Counted from the stretch's first letter, positions 43,046 through 52,982 are shown. The stretch is DNA of 64,000 nucleotides from Methylosinus sp. H3A (GCF_015709455.1 NZ_JADNQW010000005.1:310001-374000); one strand, 5' to 3'. Program-made: numbers and translations. The notes: generated by a model not told the origin, from the sequence alone.

Positions 43046-45001
43046 ATGCCGATCTGGAAACCCGATCTCGATCGCCAGAAAAACGCCATTCTCACCCGCT
43101 TCGCCCAATCCATCGAGGCGACCAAGCCCTTCGCCGAGAGCTTCGACTATGACGGGCTCTTTCACTGGAGTCTTACGGATTCGCCGCAATTCTGGTCCGC
43201 GATCTGGGACTTCTGCGGCGTTCTCGGCGAGAAGGGCGAGCGCATTCTCATCGACGCCGACAAAATGCCCGGCGCGCGCTGGTTCCCGGACGCGCGGCTG
43301 AACTTCGCCGAAAATCTGCTGCGCCCGCGCCCCGCGGACTCCGAGGCCATCGTCTTCTGGGGCGAGGACAAGGTCGAGCGCCGGCTCTCCTTCGGCGAGA
43401 TCGTCGCCCGAGCCGGCGCGCTCGCTTCCTATTTCCGCGCGCAGGGCGTCGAGCCCGGCGACCGCATCGCCGCCTATATCCACAATGGGCCGGAGGCGAT
43501 CATCGGCATGCTGGCGGCCGCATCGCTCGGCGCAGTGTGGTCCTCCTGCGCGCCGGAGTTCGGCGTGCAAAGCGTGCTCGATCGCTTCGGCCAGATCGCG
43601 CCGCGCATTCTCATCGCCGTCGACGGCTATTTCTACAAGGGCAAGACGCTCGACCGCGCCGATAATCTGCGCGAGATCGCCGGCAAGCTGCCCAGCGTGC
43701 AGAAAATCCTGCTGGTCCCTTATACGAAGACCGCGCCCTCGCTCGACGGGCTCGCGAATGCACAGCTCTGGTCCGACGCGATCGCCGCGCATGAAGGCGC
43801 GGAGCTGCGCTATGAGCGCCTGCCTTTCGACCATCCGCTCTACATCATGTTCTCCTCCGGCACGACGGGCGCGCCCAAATGCATCGTGCATGGCGCCGGC
43901 GGCACGCTGCTGCAGCATTTGAAGGAGCATCGGCTGCAGAGCGACATAAAGCCCGGCGACCGCTTCTTCTACGCCACCTCCACCGGCTGGATGATGTGGA
44001 ACTGGCTGGCGAGCGGCCTCGCCAGCGAGGCCACGCTGCTGCTCTACGACGGTTTCTTCAACGCCGGCGAGGATGGCGCGATATTGCTCGACTTCGCCGC
44101 CAAGGAGAAGGCGACCTTCTTCGGCACATCGGCCGGCTATTTGAAGCAGATCGAGAAATCCGGGTTGAAGCCGCGCGAGAGCCACGACCTCTCCCGCGTG
44201 CGGACGATCGCCTCGACCGGCTCGCCACTGCTGCCCGACAGCTTCGATTACGTCTATCGCGACGTCAAGGAAGACGTGCAGCTCGCCTCGATCAGCGGCG
44301 GCACCGACATCGTCTCCTGCTTCGTCGGCGGCAATCCCTGGAGCCCGGTCTATCGCGGCGAGATTCAATGCGCGGGACTCGGCATGGCGGTAGAGGTGTG
44401 GGACGAGGAGGGCAAGCGCGTCACCGGCCATGAAGGCGAGCTCGTTTGCACGCAACCTTTCCCGTCCATGCCGATCTATTTCTGGAACGACGCCGACGGC
44501 GAGAAATATCGCAAGGCTTACTTTTCGGAACATCCGGGAATCTGGCGTCATGGCGATTTCGCCACGCAGACGGAGCACGAAGGCTTCCTCATCCACGGCC
44601 GCTCGGACGCCACGCTCAATCCGCAGGGCGTGCGCATCGGCACGGCGGATATCTACAATATCGTCGAGCGCCTGCCGGAGGTGCTCGAATCTCTCGCCAT
44701 CGATCAAGAGTGGGAAGGCACGACGCGCATCGTGCTGTTCGTGAAGACGCGCGAAGGCGCGGAGCTAGACGACGCGCTCGCCGCGCGCATCAAGCGCGAA
44801 TTGTTCGAGAAAGCCTCGCCGCGCCATGTGCCCTCGGTCATCGTCGCAGCGCCGGATTTGCCGCATACGCGCTCCGGCAAGCTCGTGGAGCTCGCGGTGA
44901 AGGAGATCGTGCATGGGCGCCCGGTGAAGAATGTCGGCGCGCTGTCCAATCCGGAAGCGCTCGACTTTTTCGCAAATCTTCCGCAGCTCGCGGGCAAGTG
45001 A
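43046..45001 (+). CDS. aacS: Acetoacetyl-CoA synthetase
   Basis: A 651-residue adenylate-forming enzyme that activates acetoacetate with CoA. Start MPIWKPDLDRQKNAILTRF and FDYDGLFHWSLTDSPQFW are typical of AacS, and LFWSAIWDFCGV-like segments follow. The AMP-binding motif is YIMFSSGTTGAPKCIVHG, with GWMMWNWLASGL and the C-terminal lysine in PHTRSGKLVELAVK. ATG 43046 has AAGGA eight bases upstream; an earlier ATG at 43004 adds residues without likeness. It may return acetoacetate from tyrosine or polyhydroxybutyrate breakdown to acetoacetyl-CoA. Convergent with a receptor gene. Confidence 0.93.
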   Translation: MPIWKPDLDRQKNAILTRFAQSIEATKPFAESFDYDGLFHWSLTDSPQFWSAIWDFCGVLGEKGERILIDADKMPGARWFPDARLNFAENLLRPRPADSEAIVFWGEDKVERRLSFGEIVARAGALASYFRAQGVEPGDRIAAYIHNGPEAIIGMLAAASLGAVWSSCAPEFGVQSVLDRFGQIAPRILIAVDGYFYKGKTLDRADNLREIAGKLPSVQKILLVPYTKTAPSLDGLANAQLWSDAIAAHEGAELRYERLPFDHPLYIMFSSGTTGAPKCIVHGAGGTLLQHLKEHRLQSDIKPGDRFFYATSTGWMMWNWLASGLASEATLLLYDGFFNAGEDGAILLDFAAKEKATFFGTSAGYLKQIEKSGLKPRESHDLSRVRTIASTGSPLLPDSFDYVYRDVKEDVQLASISGGTDIVSCFVGGNPWSPVYRGEIQCAGLGMAVEVWDEEGKRVTGHEGELVCTQPFPSMPIYFWNDADGEKYRKAYFSEHPGIWRHGDFATQTEHEGFLIHGRSDATLNPQGVRIGTADIYNIVERLPEVLESLAIDQEWEGTTRIVLFVKTREGAELDDALAARIKRELFEKASPRHVPSVIVAAPDLPHTRSGKLVELAVKEIVHGRPVKNVGALSNPEALDFFANLPQLAGK

Positions 45002-45007
45002 GCCGTC

Positions 45008-45032
45008 CCCTCTCCCGCAGAGCGGGAGAGGG
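45008..45032. terminator. Bidirectional hairpin between aacS and receptor gene
   Basis: A perfect 11-base-pair stem (ccctctcccgc 45008-45018 / gcgggagaggg 45022-45032) with a three-base loop, 7 bases after aacS and 9 bases from the end of the convergent receptor gene. It has no T-run but is placed as a shared terminator. Confidence 0.6.
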
Positions 45033-45040
45033 CAAATCCA

Positions 45041-46942
45041 TTAGAACTCGGTCCAATCCTCGTCTTGCGCCGGCTCCGGCTTGCGCACGGCCGCGCTGGA
45101 CCGCGACGTCGCGGTCCGCTTCAGCATCGGCCGCGCCGCGGAGGGCGCGCGGGTCTCGATCTCGCCGATCTTGAAACGCGCGACGAGCTGCACCAGCTCG
45201 GCGCTATCCTCGGCGAGCGAACGGCTCGCCGCATTCGTTTCCTCGGACATGGCCGCATTCTTCTGCGTGACCTGATCGATCTCCTGCACGGCGGTGTTGA
45301 CCTCGCGCAGGCTCGTCGATTGCGCCGCGGCGCTCGCCGCTATGCCGGTGACGACGACGTCGATGCGATTGACCTGCTCGACGATGCGATGGAGCGAAGC
45401 GCCCGTCTCGGCGACGAGCCCGACGCCATCCTGCACGCGGGCGTTGGAGACGGCGATCAGATCCTTGATCTCCTTGGCCGCCTCGGCCGAGCGCTGGGCG
45501 AGCGAGCGCACCTCCGTCGCCACCACGGCGAAGCCGCGGCCGGCCTCGCCCGCGCGCGCCGCCTCGACGCCCGCGTTGAGCGCCAGAAGATTTGTCTGAA
45601 AGGCGATCTCGTCGATGACGCCGATGATCTGGCCGATCTGCTCGGAAGATTTCTCTATGCCGCTCATCGCATCGATCGCCTCGCCGACGATCTTCTCGCC
45701 CTTGACGGCGTCCGTCTTGGCGTCGCCGACGATCTCGCGCGCCTCGACGGCGCTCTCCGCCGCCTTGCGCACCGTGCCGGTGATCTGGTCGACCGCCGCG
45801 GCCGTCTCGGCCAGCGTCGCCGCCTGCTGCTCATTGCGCTGCGAGAGATCCTCGGACGCGCGGGCGATCTCGCGCGTGCTGGAGCCGATCGCGCCGCTGG
45901 TCGCCACAATTCCGCGCAGAGTGTGCTGCATGCGCTCCACGGCGGTGTTGAAGCGCGCGCGGAGCTTCTCGTAATCCTTGATGAACTCCTTCTCGAGCCG
46001 CACCTCGAGATCGCCCTCGGCCAGACGCTCCATGGCGGCGGTATATTCGGAGAAGAAGAAATCGCGGTTCTCTATATACCATTTCGCGCCGGCGGCTTTC
46101 TCCTCCAGCTTGCTGGCGGCGGCGGCGTTCTGCTCGGCGGCGCGCGTCTCGGCGAGGCGGACCTCCTCGAGCTTGTCGCGGAATATGGCGACGGCGTCGC
46201 GCATCTCGCCGATCTCGTCGCTGCGGTTCATCACGGGCGGCTTGTCCAATATCTGGCCGCGCGCGAGCTTGGACGTGTAATCCGCGAGCGTGACGATCGG
46301 CCTCACGACATGGCGATGCGCGATCAGGCCCGCGCCCGCGAGAAGGCACAAAATAGCGATCGTCGCCGCGAGGCTCGCGACGTCGGAGCGATCGCCGAGC
46401 AGAGTGGCGTCCTTCTCCGCCGACAACGCAAAAGCATTCGCCAAATCGGTTTGGCGCGTCTCGACTGCGCGATGCGCGACGAAGCTCGCATCGAGACGAC
46501 CCATGGAGGCGGTCACGCCGGCGCCGTCGCCGCGCTCGAGCGCCGGAAGAAACGCATCGATCTCACGCCAAAAAGCGTCGGCCGCCTCTGCCGCCGGCCC
46601 TTTGACGAGCGTCGTCAGCTCGGCGGGCAACAGCGTCGACTTGGACCAGAAGGCGCGACGCTCCTCATATTGCTTGCGCAATGAAGCGAGGCGCGTTTTC
46701 GCCTCGCGCGCGTCGATCCTGTAGGAAGCGGCGAGTTCGACGTCGAGATAGGCTTCCAAGAGGGAGAGCGGAGGCGGCAGCGCGTCCGCGACGAAATCCT
46801 TGCCGGCGGCGATCTTCTGATAGACGTGTCCGCCGATGCGCAGCTCGTCGAGAATATAGCGTCCAGCCCCGGCGGTCGCCAGGAAAGCGATGAATGCGAC
46901 AGCGGCGAGCAGGCTCGCGGCGCGAGCAATGGAAAGGCGCAT
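45041..46942 (-). CDS. Methyl-accepting chemotaxis protein with periplasmic helical sensor domain
   Basis: A 633-residue receptor. Membrane helix 1 (about residues 7-27), a roughly 165-residue helical periplasmic domain, helix 2 ([20 protein letters not shown]), a HAMP domain, a linker with a second HAMP-like unit ([17 protein letters not shown]) and a full signalling domain with [36 protein letters not shown]. The C-terminus ends DEDWTEF, a possible CheR/CheB tether. ATG 46942 is used because GGAGG is eight bases upstream. The sensor looks like a four-helix bundle; ligand is unknown. It lies far from the che operon. Confidence 0.94.
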   Translation of the reverse strand: MRLSIARAASLLAAVAFIAFLATAGAGRYILDELRIGGHVYQKIAAGKDFVADALPPPLSLLEAYLDVELAASYRIDAREAKTRLASLRKQYEERRAFWSKSTLLPAELTTLVKGPAAEAADAFWREIDAFLPALERGDGAGVTASMGRLDASFVAHRAVETRQTDLANAFALSAEKDATLLGDRSDVASLAATIAILCLLAGAGLIAHRHVVRPIVTLADYTSKLARGQILDKPPVMNRSDEIGEMRDAVAIFRDKLEEVRLAETRAAEQNAAAASKLEEKAAGAKWYIENRDFFFSEYTAAMERLAEGDLEVRLEKEFIKDYEKLRARFNTAVERMQHTLRGIVATSGAIGSSTREIARASEDLSQRNEQQAATLAETAAAVDQITGTVRKAAESAVEAREIVGDAKTDAVKGEKIVGEAIDAMSGIEKSSEQIGQIIGVIDEIAFQTNLLALNAGVEAARAGEAGRGFAVVATEVRSLAQRSAEAAKEIKDLIAVSNARVQDGVGLVAETGASLHRIVEQVNRIDVVVTGIAASAAAQSTSLREVNTAVQEIDQVTQKNAAMSEETNAASRSLAEDSAELVQLVARFKIGEIETRAPSAARPMLKRTATSRSSAAVRKPEPAQDEDWTEF

Positions 46943-47181
46943 CGACAGTGCCTCCGAGAGGAAGCCGCTCGGAGACATTCCAGTCCTGGCGGCGGGAAAA
47001 GTTTCGAGGGGGAGCGAAGGTGTCGGTCCGCGGAATTATCCGCGACCGGAACAGCCGGATCGACGCCGGAATGGCGGAACGGCGTCATGCCTCCGAGCGC
47101 ATGGCCGCCACCTGCGCTCGATCCTCCATGCGACGAAATTACACAGGACGGATTAAGAAATCATGCGATGCGCTCGAGAGG

Positions 47182-47511
47182 TCACTTGCGCTGGATCGAA
47201 GTGAGATAAGCGAGCAGCGCCTCGATCTGGCCGGGCGAGAATTCGAAGCGCGGCATGTCGAGCCCGCCATGGCCGACGACTATGCCCTCGGCCAGCGCCT
47301 CCTCGAGATTGTCGAGCGGATATTTTTTCGCAAGCGTGCGGAAGGGCGGCGAGGCCGGATTCGGGCTCTTGCCGCGCGCGCCGATCGCGTGGCAGCGGCT
47401 GCAATTGGCGTTGGCGATGGCGCGTCCGCGCTCGATCTGCTTGTCCTGCGCGAATGTCTCGCGCGGAATGAGGAGGAAGGCGGCTGCGGCCAGAACCAGA
47501 ATGAAACGCAT
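47182..47511 (-). CDS. Small periplasmic cytochrome c
   Basis: A 109-residue protein with a signal peptide (RFILVLAAAAFLLIPRETFA) and one haem-binding motif C-S-R-C-H in ANANCSRCHAIG. The likely axial Met is in GGLDMPRFEFSPGQIEAL, followed by the last helix LLAYLTSIQRK. This is the common class I cytochrome c fold, a soluble periplasmic electron carrier. Neighbours do not show its partner. The family uses the Ccm system, which the window encodes in part. Confidence 0.9.
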   Translation of the reverse strand: MRFILVLAAAAFLLIPRETFAQDKQIERGRAIANANCSRCHAIGARGKSPNPASPPFRTLAKKYPLDNLEEALAEGIVVGHGGLDMPRFEFSPGQIEALLAYLTSIQRK

Positions 47512-47554
47512 GGACGCCTTCCCCTCTTCTACTGCGGATGCGCGGCTTCGCGCG

Positions 47555-48772
47555 TCAGCCGCGCGCTTGCAGCGGCACGACATTGTGCAGCGTCGTCTCC
47601 GCGCCCTCGAAGAAGCGGCGCAGATTGCGCGCCGCCTGGCGGATGCGCTGCTCGTTCTCGACGAGCGCGAGACGAAGATATCCCTCGCCATGCTCGCCGA
47701 AGCCGACGCCCGGCGCCACCGCCACATCCGCTTTCTCGATGAGGAGCTTCGAAAATTCGAGGCTGGTCATGCCGGAAAAGCGCTCCGGGATCGGCGCCCA
47801 GACGAACATGGACGCATCGGGCGCCGGAATCGTCCAGCCCGCCTGCGCGAAGCTCTCCACCATCACGTCGCGGCGCTTCTTATAGATGGCGCGCATCTCC
47901 TTGATGCAATCGTCCGGGCCGTTCAGCGCCGCGGTCGCCGCCACTTGGATCGGCGTGAAGGCGCCATAGTCGAGATAGCTCTTCACCCGCGCCAGCGCCG
48001 CGCAGAGCCGCTCATTGCCGACGGCGAAGCCGATGCGCCAGCCGGCCATGGAGAAGGTCTTCGACAGCGAGGAGAACTCGACCGCTATGTCGATCGCGCC
48101 ATTGACCTGAAGGATGGACGGCGGCGGATTATCGTCGAAATAGACCTCGGCATAGGCGATGTCGGAGAGCACGAAAATATCGTGCCGCTTCGCGAAGGCG
48201 ACGAGATCCTTGTAGAAATCGAGCGAGGCGACCGTCGCCGTCGGATTGGCCGGATAGCAGACGACGATGGCGATGGGCTTCGGAATCGAATGCGCGACGG
48301 CCTTTTCCAGCGCATGGAAGAGCTGCGGCGTCGGATCGGCCGGCACGGAGCGGATGACGCCGCCCGCCATCAGAAAGCCGAAGGCGTGGATGGGGTAAGA
48401 GGGATTGGGCGCGAGGATCACATCGCCGGGCGCGGTGATCGCCTGCGCCATATTGGCGAAGCCCTCCTTGGAGCCCAGCGTCGCCACCACTTGCGTCTCG
48501 GGATCGAGCTTCACGCCGAAGCGGCGCTCGTAATAGCCGGCCTGAGCGCGGCGCAGCCCGGCTATGCCCTTGGAGGCCGAATAGCGATCGGTGCGCGGAC
48601 GGCCGGCCGTCTCGACGAGCTTCTCGATCACATGGCGCGGCGCGGGCAGGTCCGGATTGCCCATGCCGAGATCGATAATGTCGGCGCCGCCGGCGCGCGC
48701 CTTGGCCTTGAGCCGATTGACCTGCTCGAAAACATAAGGGGGAAGCCGCTTGATGCGATAGAAGTCCGACAT
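47555..48772 (-). CDS. PLP-dependent aminotransferase (alanine aminotransferase-like)
   Basis: A 405-residue class I/II aminotransferase. IIDLGMGNPDLPAPRHVIEKL begins the family core; PNPSYPIHAFGFLMAGG, VVCYPANPTATVASL, DIAYAEVYFDD and the PLP-lysine segment SSLSKTFSMAGWRIGF are present, and a conserved arginine in GYLRLALVEN binds the carboxylate. It is closest in look to AlaC/YfdZ-type alanine-glutamate or methionine-related enzymes. It could serve transamination of alanine, glyoxylate or an aromatic precursor; the exact substrate is not decided. Confidence 0.9.
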   Translation of the reverse strand: MSDFYRIKRLPPYVFEQVNRLKAKARAGGADIIDLGMGNPDLPAPRHVIEKLVETAGRPRTDRYSASKGIAGLRRAQAGYYERRFGVKLDPETQVVATLGSKEGFANMAQAITAPGDVILAPNPSYPIHAFGFLMAGGVIRSVPADPTPQLFHALEKAVAHSIPKPIAIVVCYPANPTATVASLDFYKDLVAFAKRHDIFVLSDIAYAEVYFDDNPPPSILQVNGAIDIAVEFSSLSKTFSMAGWRIGFAVGNERLCAALARVKSYLDYGAFTPIQVAATAALNGPDDCIKEMRAIYKKRRDVMVESFAQAGWTIPAPDASMFVWAPIPERFSGMTSLEFSKLLIEKADVAVAPGVGFGEHGEGYLRLALVENEQRIRQAARNLRRFFEGAETTLHNVVPLQARG

Positions 48773-48853
48773 CGCCGATATCCGTTGAAAGCTCCGCCTG
48801 CCCCTTTTTCGAGGCGCGGCGGACGATTGTGACGCGAAACCCTTTCGAAAGAG

Positions 48854-49225
48854 CTAGGGCCGTTTCGTCTCGGCGCGCCTTTCTTTCGGCGCGTCGGGAA
48901 TTTTGACGCGGGCGGCGCGGGCGCGATTGGCGGCGGCCGCGGCGGCGAGCTCCTTCTCGAGCGAGGCGGCGCGGGCGGCGCTCTTCTTGGCGTCCTTCTT
49001 GACGTCGGCCGCCGGCGTCGGCGCGGCGAAGGGCGTGTAGCCCGTCGCGCCATTGCGCGAGCGCTCGACGAAATCGGCCGGCGGCGGCGGCGGACGGCGC
49101 ATGTCGACGCCCTCGAAGAATTTGCCGATCGATTGGCCCACCGTCTCCGACCCGGCCTCCTGCGCGCGCGCGCCGCCCATGGCGACGGCGAACAGGGTCA
49201 GGCAGATCGCGAAACGCGAGATCAT
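48854..49225 (-). CDS. Exported protein of unknown function
   Basis: A 123-residue exported protein: signal peptide (RFAICLTLFAVAMGGARAQ) and a mature part that begins with EAGSETVGQSIGKFFEGVDM, continues with Pro-rich PPPPPADFVERSRNGATGY, and ends as an Ala/Lys-rich charged helix (AARAASLEKELAAAAAANRA). No domain is recognised. ATG 49225 has GGAG six bases upstream. It is divergent from phaC and may share the promoter region. Confidence 0.68.
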   Translation of the reverse strand: MISRFAICLTLFAVAMGGARAQEAGSETVGQSIGKFFEGVDMRRPPPPPADFVERSRNGATGYTPFAAPTPAADVKKDAKKSAARAASLEKELAAAAAANRARAARVKIPDAPKERRAETKRP

Positions 49226-49431
49226 CGGCTTCTCCAGACAGCTGGCTTTCGTCATAGAGCGACAATGAGGCTTTGATAAGGGGGCTTCCGCCCTTCCGCG
49301 ACGCATCGCCGCGCTTAAGTATTGGAGGAAGCGCTTTTCTCCGGGGGAGACGGTTTCCGAACCTTCGCGGGATATGCTCTAAGGAAGCGACGAGGCCGGC
49401 GGCCGGGGAGCCGCCGAGGACAGGACAGCCC

Positions 49432-51657
49432 ATGACCGCACAACGCCGTTCGCCTGCCGGAGCCAAACGGCGGCCCCCGCTTCGCGCGGCGGCCGAGCCC
49501 CCAGCCGAGGCGCCGAAGGGGCCCGCCGCCGCGGCCGGCGAGCGGAGCGTGAAGCTCGCGCCCCAGAGCAATGGCGCAGCGAAAAAGATCGCGAGCCCCG
49601 TCGTCGAATCGCGAGCGGCGAAAGCCGCGACGAAGAAGAAGCCGCAAAAGCCCGTCCCGGCGAAAGCCGCGCCGGCTCCGCATCCCGCGGAGGCGACGGG
49701 CGACGCGTTGCGTCGCGACGCGCTCGACGCCGCAGCCGCGCTGCTGACGAGCGCCGTGGAAGAATTGACCGAGGAGCAGCGCCGTCTGCTCGTCGGCCGC
49801 CTGCTGCGCCATGCGCAGGAGCCGGAGCCCGAGCCTGCGGAGCCCGCCCCGCGGCCGAGGCGGCCGGCCCCCGCGCCGGCCGCGCCGAACGGCCATGACA
49901 TAGAGATTTTCGCCGAAAATCTGGCGCGACTGGTGGATCAAGGACGCAAGGCGCTCGCCGCGGCGATCGGCGGCATGGAGCCGGGCGACACACGCAGCGA
50001 GCTCGCCAGCAATGTCGCCGACGCCGCCAAGACGCTCGGCGTCGTCGCCGAGCGCTGGATAGCCAAGCCCGAGCAGGCCTACGCCGCCCAGGCGACGCTC
50101 ATCTCCGGCCTCACCGACATTTGGAGCCAGACGCTGCGCCGCTTCTCCGGCGAGGATGCGCCGCCGATCGTCCCGCCGGACCCGAACGACAAGCGCTTCG
50201 CCGCGCCGGAATGGCGTGACAATCCCTTCTTCGACTGGCTGCGCCAATCCTATGCGCTGACCTCGCGCTGGGCCGGCGAGACGGTGGAGAGCACGGAAGG
50301 GCTCGACCCGCAGGTGAAGGCCAAGGCCGGCTTCTATACGCGGCTCATCGCCAGCGCGCTGTCGCCCTCCAATTTCGTCGCCACCAATCCCGAGCTGCTC
50401 CGCGCCACGCTGGACGCGCGCGGCGAAAATCTCGTGCGCGGCATGAAAATGCTGACCGAGGATCTTTCCGCCGGCCATGGCATGTTGAAGCTGCGCCAGA
50501 GCGACGAGAGCAAATTCGAGCTCGGCGTCGACATGGCCACGACGCCCGGCAAGGTGGTCTATCGCACGCAGGTGATGGAGCTCATCCAATATGCGCCGTC
50601 GACCGAGACGGTCTATGAGCGCCCGCTGTTGATCGTGCCGCCCTGGATCAATAAATTCTACGTGCTCGATCTCAATCGCGAGAAGAGCTTCGTGCGCTGG
50701 GCGACGGCGCAGGGCCTCACCGTCTTCGTCATATCCTGGGTCAATCCGGACGAGAGCCAGGCCGAGAAGGGCTTCGACGCCTATATGAAGGAGGGCGTGC
50801 TCGCCGCGCTGGACGCCGTGCAGAAAGCGACCGGCGCGGAGAAGGTCGCCGCGGCCGGCTATTGCGTCGGCGGCACGATGCTCGCCGCCACGCTCGCCTA
50901 TATGGCCGAGAAGGGCGACGACCGCATCGACAGCGTGACCTTTCTGGCGACGCAGGTGGATTTCACCGACGCCGGCGACATGCAGGTGTTCATCGACGAG
51001 GCGCGCCTCGCCGCGCTCGACGAAGCCATGTCGCGCACCGGCTATCTCGAAGGCGTCAAAATGGCGACGACCTTCAATCTTCTGCGTCCGAACGAATTAT
51101 TCTGGACCTATTTCGTCAACAACTACATGAAGGGCGTCGAGCCTGCGGCTTTCGATCTCCTCACCTGGAACTCGGATTGCACGCGCATCCCGCGCGCCAA
51201 TCATCTCTTCTATCTGCGCTATTGCTACATAGAGAATGCGCTGTCGCAGGGCCGCATGGTGATCGACGGCGTCACGCTCAATCTGCGCAAGGTGAAGATT
51301 CCGATCTATGAGCTGGCGGCGAAGGAAGATCACATCGCGCCGGCGCGCTCCGTCTTCACCGGCGCGAAATATTTCGGCGGCGAGGTGCGCTATGTGCTCG
51401 CCGGAGCGGGCCATATAGCCGGCGTCGTCAATCCGCCGGCCAAGACCAAATATCAATATTGGACCGGCGGCCCGCCGGTCGGCGTCTATGAGGATTGGGC
51501 CAAGACCGCCCATGAGACCAAGGGCTCCTGGTGGGGCGACTGGCTCGCCTGGCTCACCGCCCAGGCTCCGAAGCGCGTGCCGGCGCGCATCCCCGGCGGC
51601 GGGAAACTGAAGCCGCTCTGCGACGCGCCGGGGGAATATGTGCGCGTGCGGGGGTGA
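49432..51657 (+). CDS. phaC: Polyhydroxyalkanoate synthase, class I, with long N-terminal extension
   Basis: A 741-residue PHA synthase that polymerises 3-hydroxyacyl-CoA into storage granules. The lipase-like box G-Y-C-V-G-G holds the catalytic C478, and the acid and base are in AAKEDHIAPARS and GAGHIAGVVNPP. The rest matches class I synthases (DNPFFDWLRQSYAL, IVPPWINKFYVLDL, LTWNSDCTRIPRANHLFYLR). The first 150 residues are an Ala/Pro/Lys-rich disordered extension absent from the usual 590-residue enzyme. The start ATG 49432 follows a GAGGACAGG site. It stands alone; phaA/phaB are not in the window. Confidence 0.95.
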   Translation: MTAQRRSPAGAKRRPPLRAAAEPPAEAPKGPAAAAGERSVKLAPQSNGAAKKIASPVVESRAAKAATKKKPQKPVPAKAAPAPHPAEATGDALRRDALDAAAALLTSAVEELTEEQRRLLVGRLLRHAQEPEPEPAEPAPRPRRPAPAPAAPNGHDIEIFAENLARLVDQGRKALAAAIGGMEPGDTRSELASNVADAAKTLGVVAERWIAKPEQAYAAQATLISGLTDIWSQTLRRFSGEDAPPIVPPDPNDKRFAAPEWRDNPFFDWLRQSYALTSRWAGETVESTEGLDPQVKAKAGFYTRLIASALSPSNFVATNPELLRATLDARGENLVRGMKMLTEDLSAGHGMLKLRQSDESKFELGVDMATTPGKVVYRTQVMELIQYAPSTETVYERPLLIVPPWINKFYVLDLNREKSFVRWATAQGLTVFVISWVNPDESQAEKGFDAYMKEGVLAALDAVQKATGAEKVAAAGYCVGGTMLAATLAYMAEKGDDRIDSVTFLATQVDFTDAGDMQVFIDEARLAALDEAMSRTGYLEGVKMATTFNLLRPNELFWTYFVNNYMKGVEPAAFDLLTWNSDCTRIPRANHLFYLRYCYIENALSQGRMVIDGVTLNLRKVKIPIYELAAKEDHIAPARSVFTGAKYFGGEVRYVLAGAGHIAGVVNPPAKTKYQYWTGGPPVGVYEDWAKTAHETKGSWWGDWLAWLTAQAPKRVPARIPGGGKLKPLCDAPGEYVRVRG

Positions 51658-51727
51658 GGAACGGGTCGTTCCTCGACCTTTGCCGTAATGGCGCATCTAG
51701 CGCGTCACAGCGAGCCTCCAGCGCTGC

Positions 51728-51756
51728 TTGATATCAAAGTTATCCGAGTATATGAT
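51728..51756 (+). promoter_or_regulatory. Sigma-70-type promoter for the P-loop ATPase gene
   Basis: TTGATA (51728-51733) and TATGAT (51751-51756) with exactly 17 bases between, each one base from consensus, lie in an AT-rich stretch 33 bases upstream of the start at 51789. This is unusually strong for the window. Confidence 0.6.
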
Positions 51757-51788
51757 TTTTTCGCTATAAATAGCTAAGGTCGCTCGAA

Positions 51789-52982
51789 TTGGACATTGTG
51801 CGCAATCCATATGCGCCCGGCGCTGGAACCCCGCCGCCAGAATTGGCCGGGCGATCATCGCTCATCGAGGACGCCACCAACGCGATCAAGCGCATCGCGG
51901 CCGGACGTCCGGCACAAAGCTTGATAATGGTCGGGCTACGGGGCGTTGGCAAAACAGTTCTGTTGAACAGAATCGAAGAAATCGCCTCCGATATAGGCTG
52001 CAAGTCGGCTTTCATAGAAGCCCACGAAGGCAAGAGCCTTCCCGAGCTGCTCGCACCGAAATTACGATCTATTCTCTATTCGTTGAGCAAGGTGGAGAGC
52101 GCGCAAGAAATGGCGCGCCGTAGCCTGCGCGGCCTGAAGGGCTTCTTGAACGGATTGAAAGTCACGATAAACGACGTCGACTTCGGTCTCAGCATCGAGC
52201 CGGAAAAGGGCGTCGCCGATAGCGGCAACATCGAAGCGGACCTGCCTGAATTGATCGCAATGGTCGGCGAGGCGGCGAAAGCAGCGTCGACGCCGATCGC
52301 TCTGATCATCGACGAATTGCAGTACCTATCTGAAGACGAATTCAGCGCGTTGATTATGTCTATCCATAAGACGAATCAAAAGAGCCTGCCGATCGTGATG
52401 ATCGGAGCCGGGCTCCCCCAGATCAGGGCGCTCGCGGGAAACTCGAAATCCTATTCCGAACGGCTGTTTCGGTTTCCCGACATAGGCGCTCTGAAAAGTC
52501 AGGACGCCATCAACGCCCTCCAAGTTCCCGCAAAAGCCGAAGGAGCCTCGTTCACCGACGAGGCTATCGCTCATATTCTGAAAGTAACCGAGAGATACCC
52601 GTATTTTCTACAGCAATGGGCATATACGGCTTGGAACCTGTCGGACACAGAGCAGATCGACGCGGAGACAGCGAGAGCCGCCGATGTTCCCGCCATCGAC
52701 GAGCTCGACAAGAGCTTTTTCCAAATGCGGCTGGAGAGATGCAACCCGTCGGAAAAGAGATATATGAAAGCGCTTGCCGAGCTCGGAGCTGGCAAGCAAC
52801 GCTCGGGCGAGATCGCAGACATGCTCGGCGTGAAAGTACAGTCCGTCGCGCCGACCCGAAGCGCATTGATAAAAAAGGGGATGATCTACTCGCCATCGCA
52901 TGGCGACACAGAATTTACGGTGCCGCTTTTCGATCAATACATGCATAGAGCAATTCCGGAGTTCAAAGTCGACTACGAATAG
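51789..52982 (+). CDS. P-loop ATPase with C-terminal winged helix (ORC1-like AAA), possibly acquired
   Basis: A 397-residue ATPase. The N-terminal motif NPYAPGAGTPPPELAGR is typical of a family of stand-alone AAA proteins; Walker A is GLRGVGKTVLLNRI and Walker B is LIIDELQYLSEDE. A sensor-like VMIGAGLPQI follows, and the C-terminus looks like a winged helix (RYMKALAELGAGKQRSGEIADML). It resembles ORC1/Cdc6-like regulators used by mobile elements and defence systems. It starts with TTG, with AAGG nine bases upstream. Its base composition and codons are visibly AT-richer than neighbours, which suggests transfer. No partner gene is adjacent. Confidence 0.85.
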   Translation: MDIVRNPYAPGAGTPPPELAGRSSLIEDATNAIKRIAAGRPAQSLIMVGLRGVGKTVLLNRIEEIASDIGCKSAFIEAHEGKSLPELLAPKLRSILYSLSKVESAQEMARRSLRGLKGFLNGLKVTINDVDFGLSIEPEKGVADSGNIEADLPELIAMVGEAAKAASTPIALIIDELQYLSEDEFSALIMSIHKTNQKSLPIVMIGAGLPQIRALAGNSKSYSERLFRFPDIGALKSQDAINALQVPAKAEGASFTDEAIAHILKVTERYPYFLQQWAYTAWNLSDTEQIDAETARAADVPAIDELDKSFFQMRLERCNPSEKRYMKALAELGAGKQRSGEIADMLGVKVQSVAPTRSALIKKGMIYSPSHGDTEFTVPLFDQYMHRAIPEFKVDYE

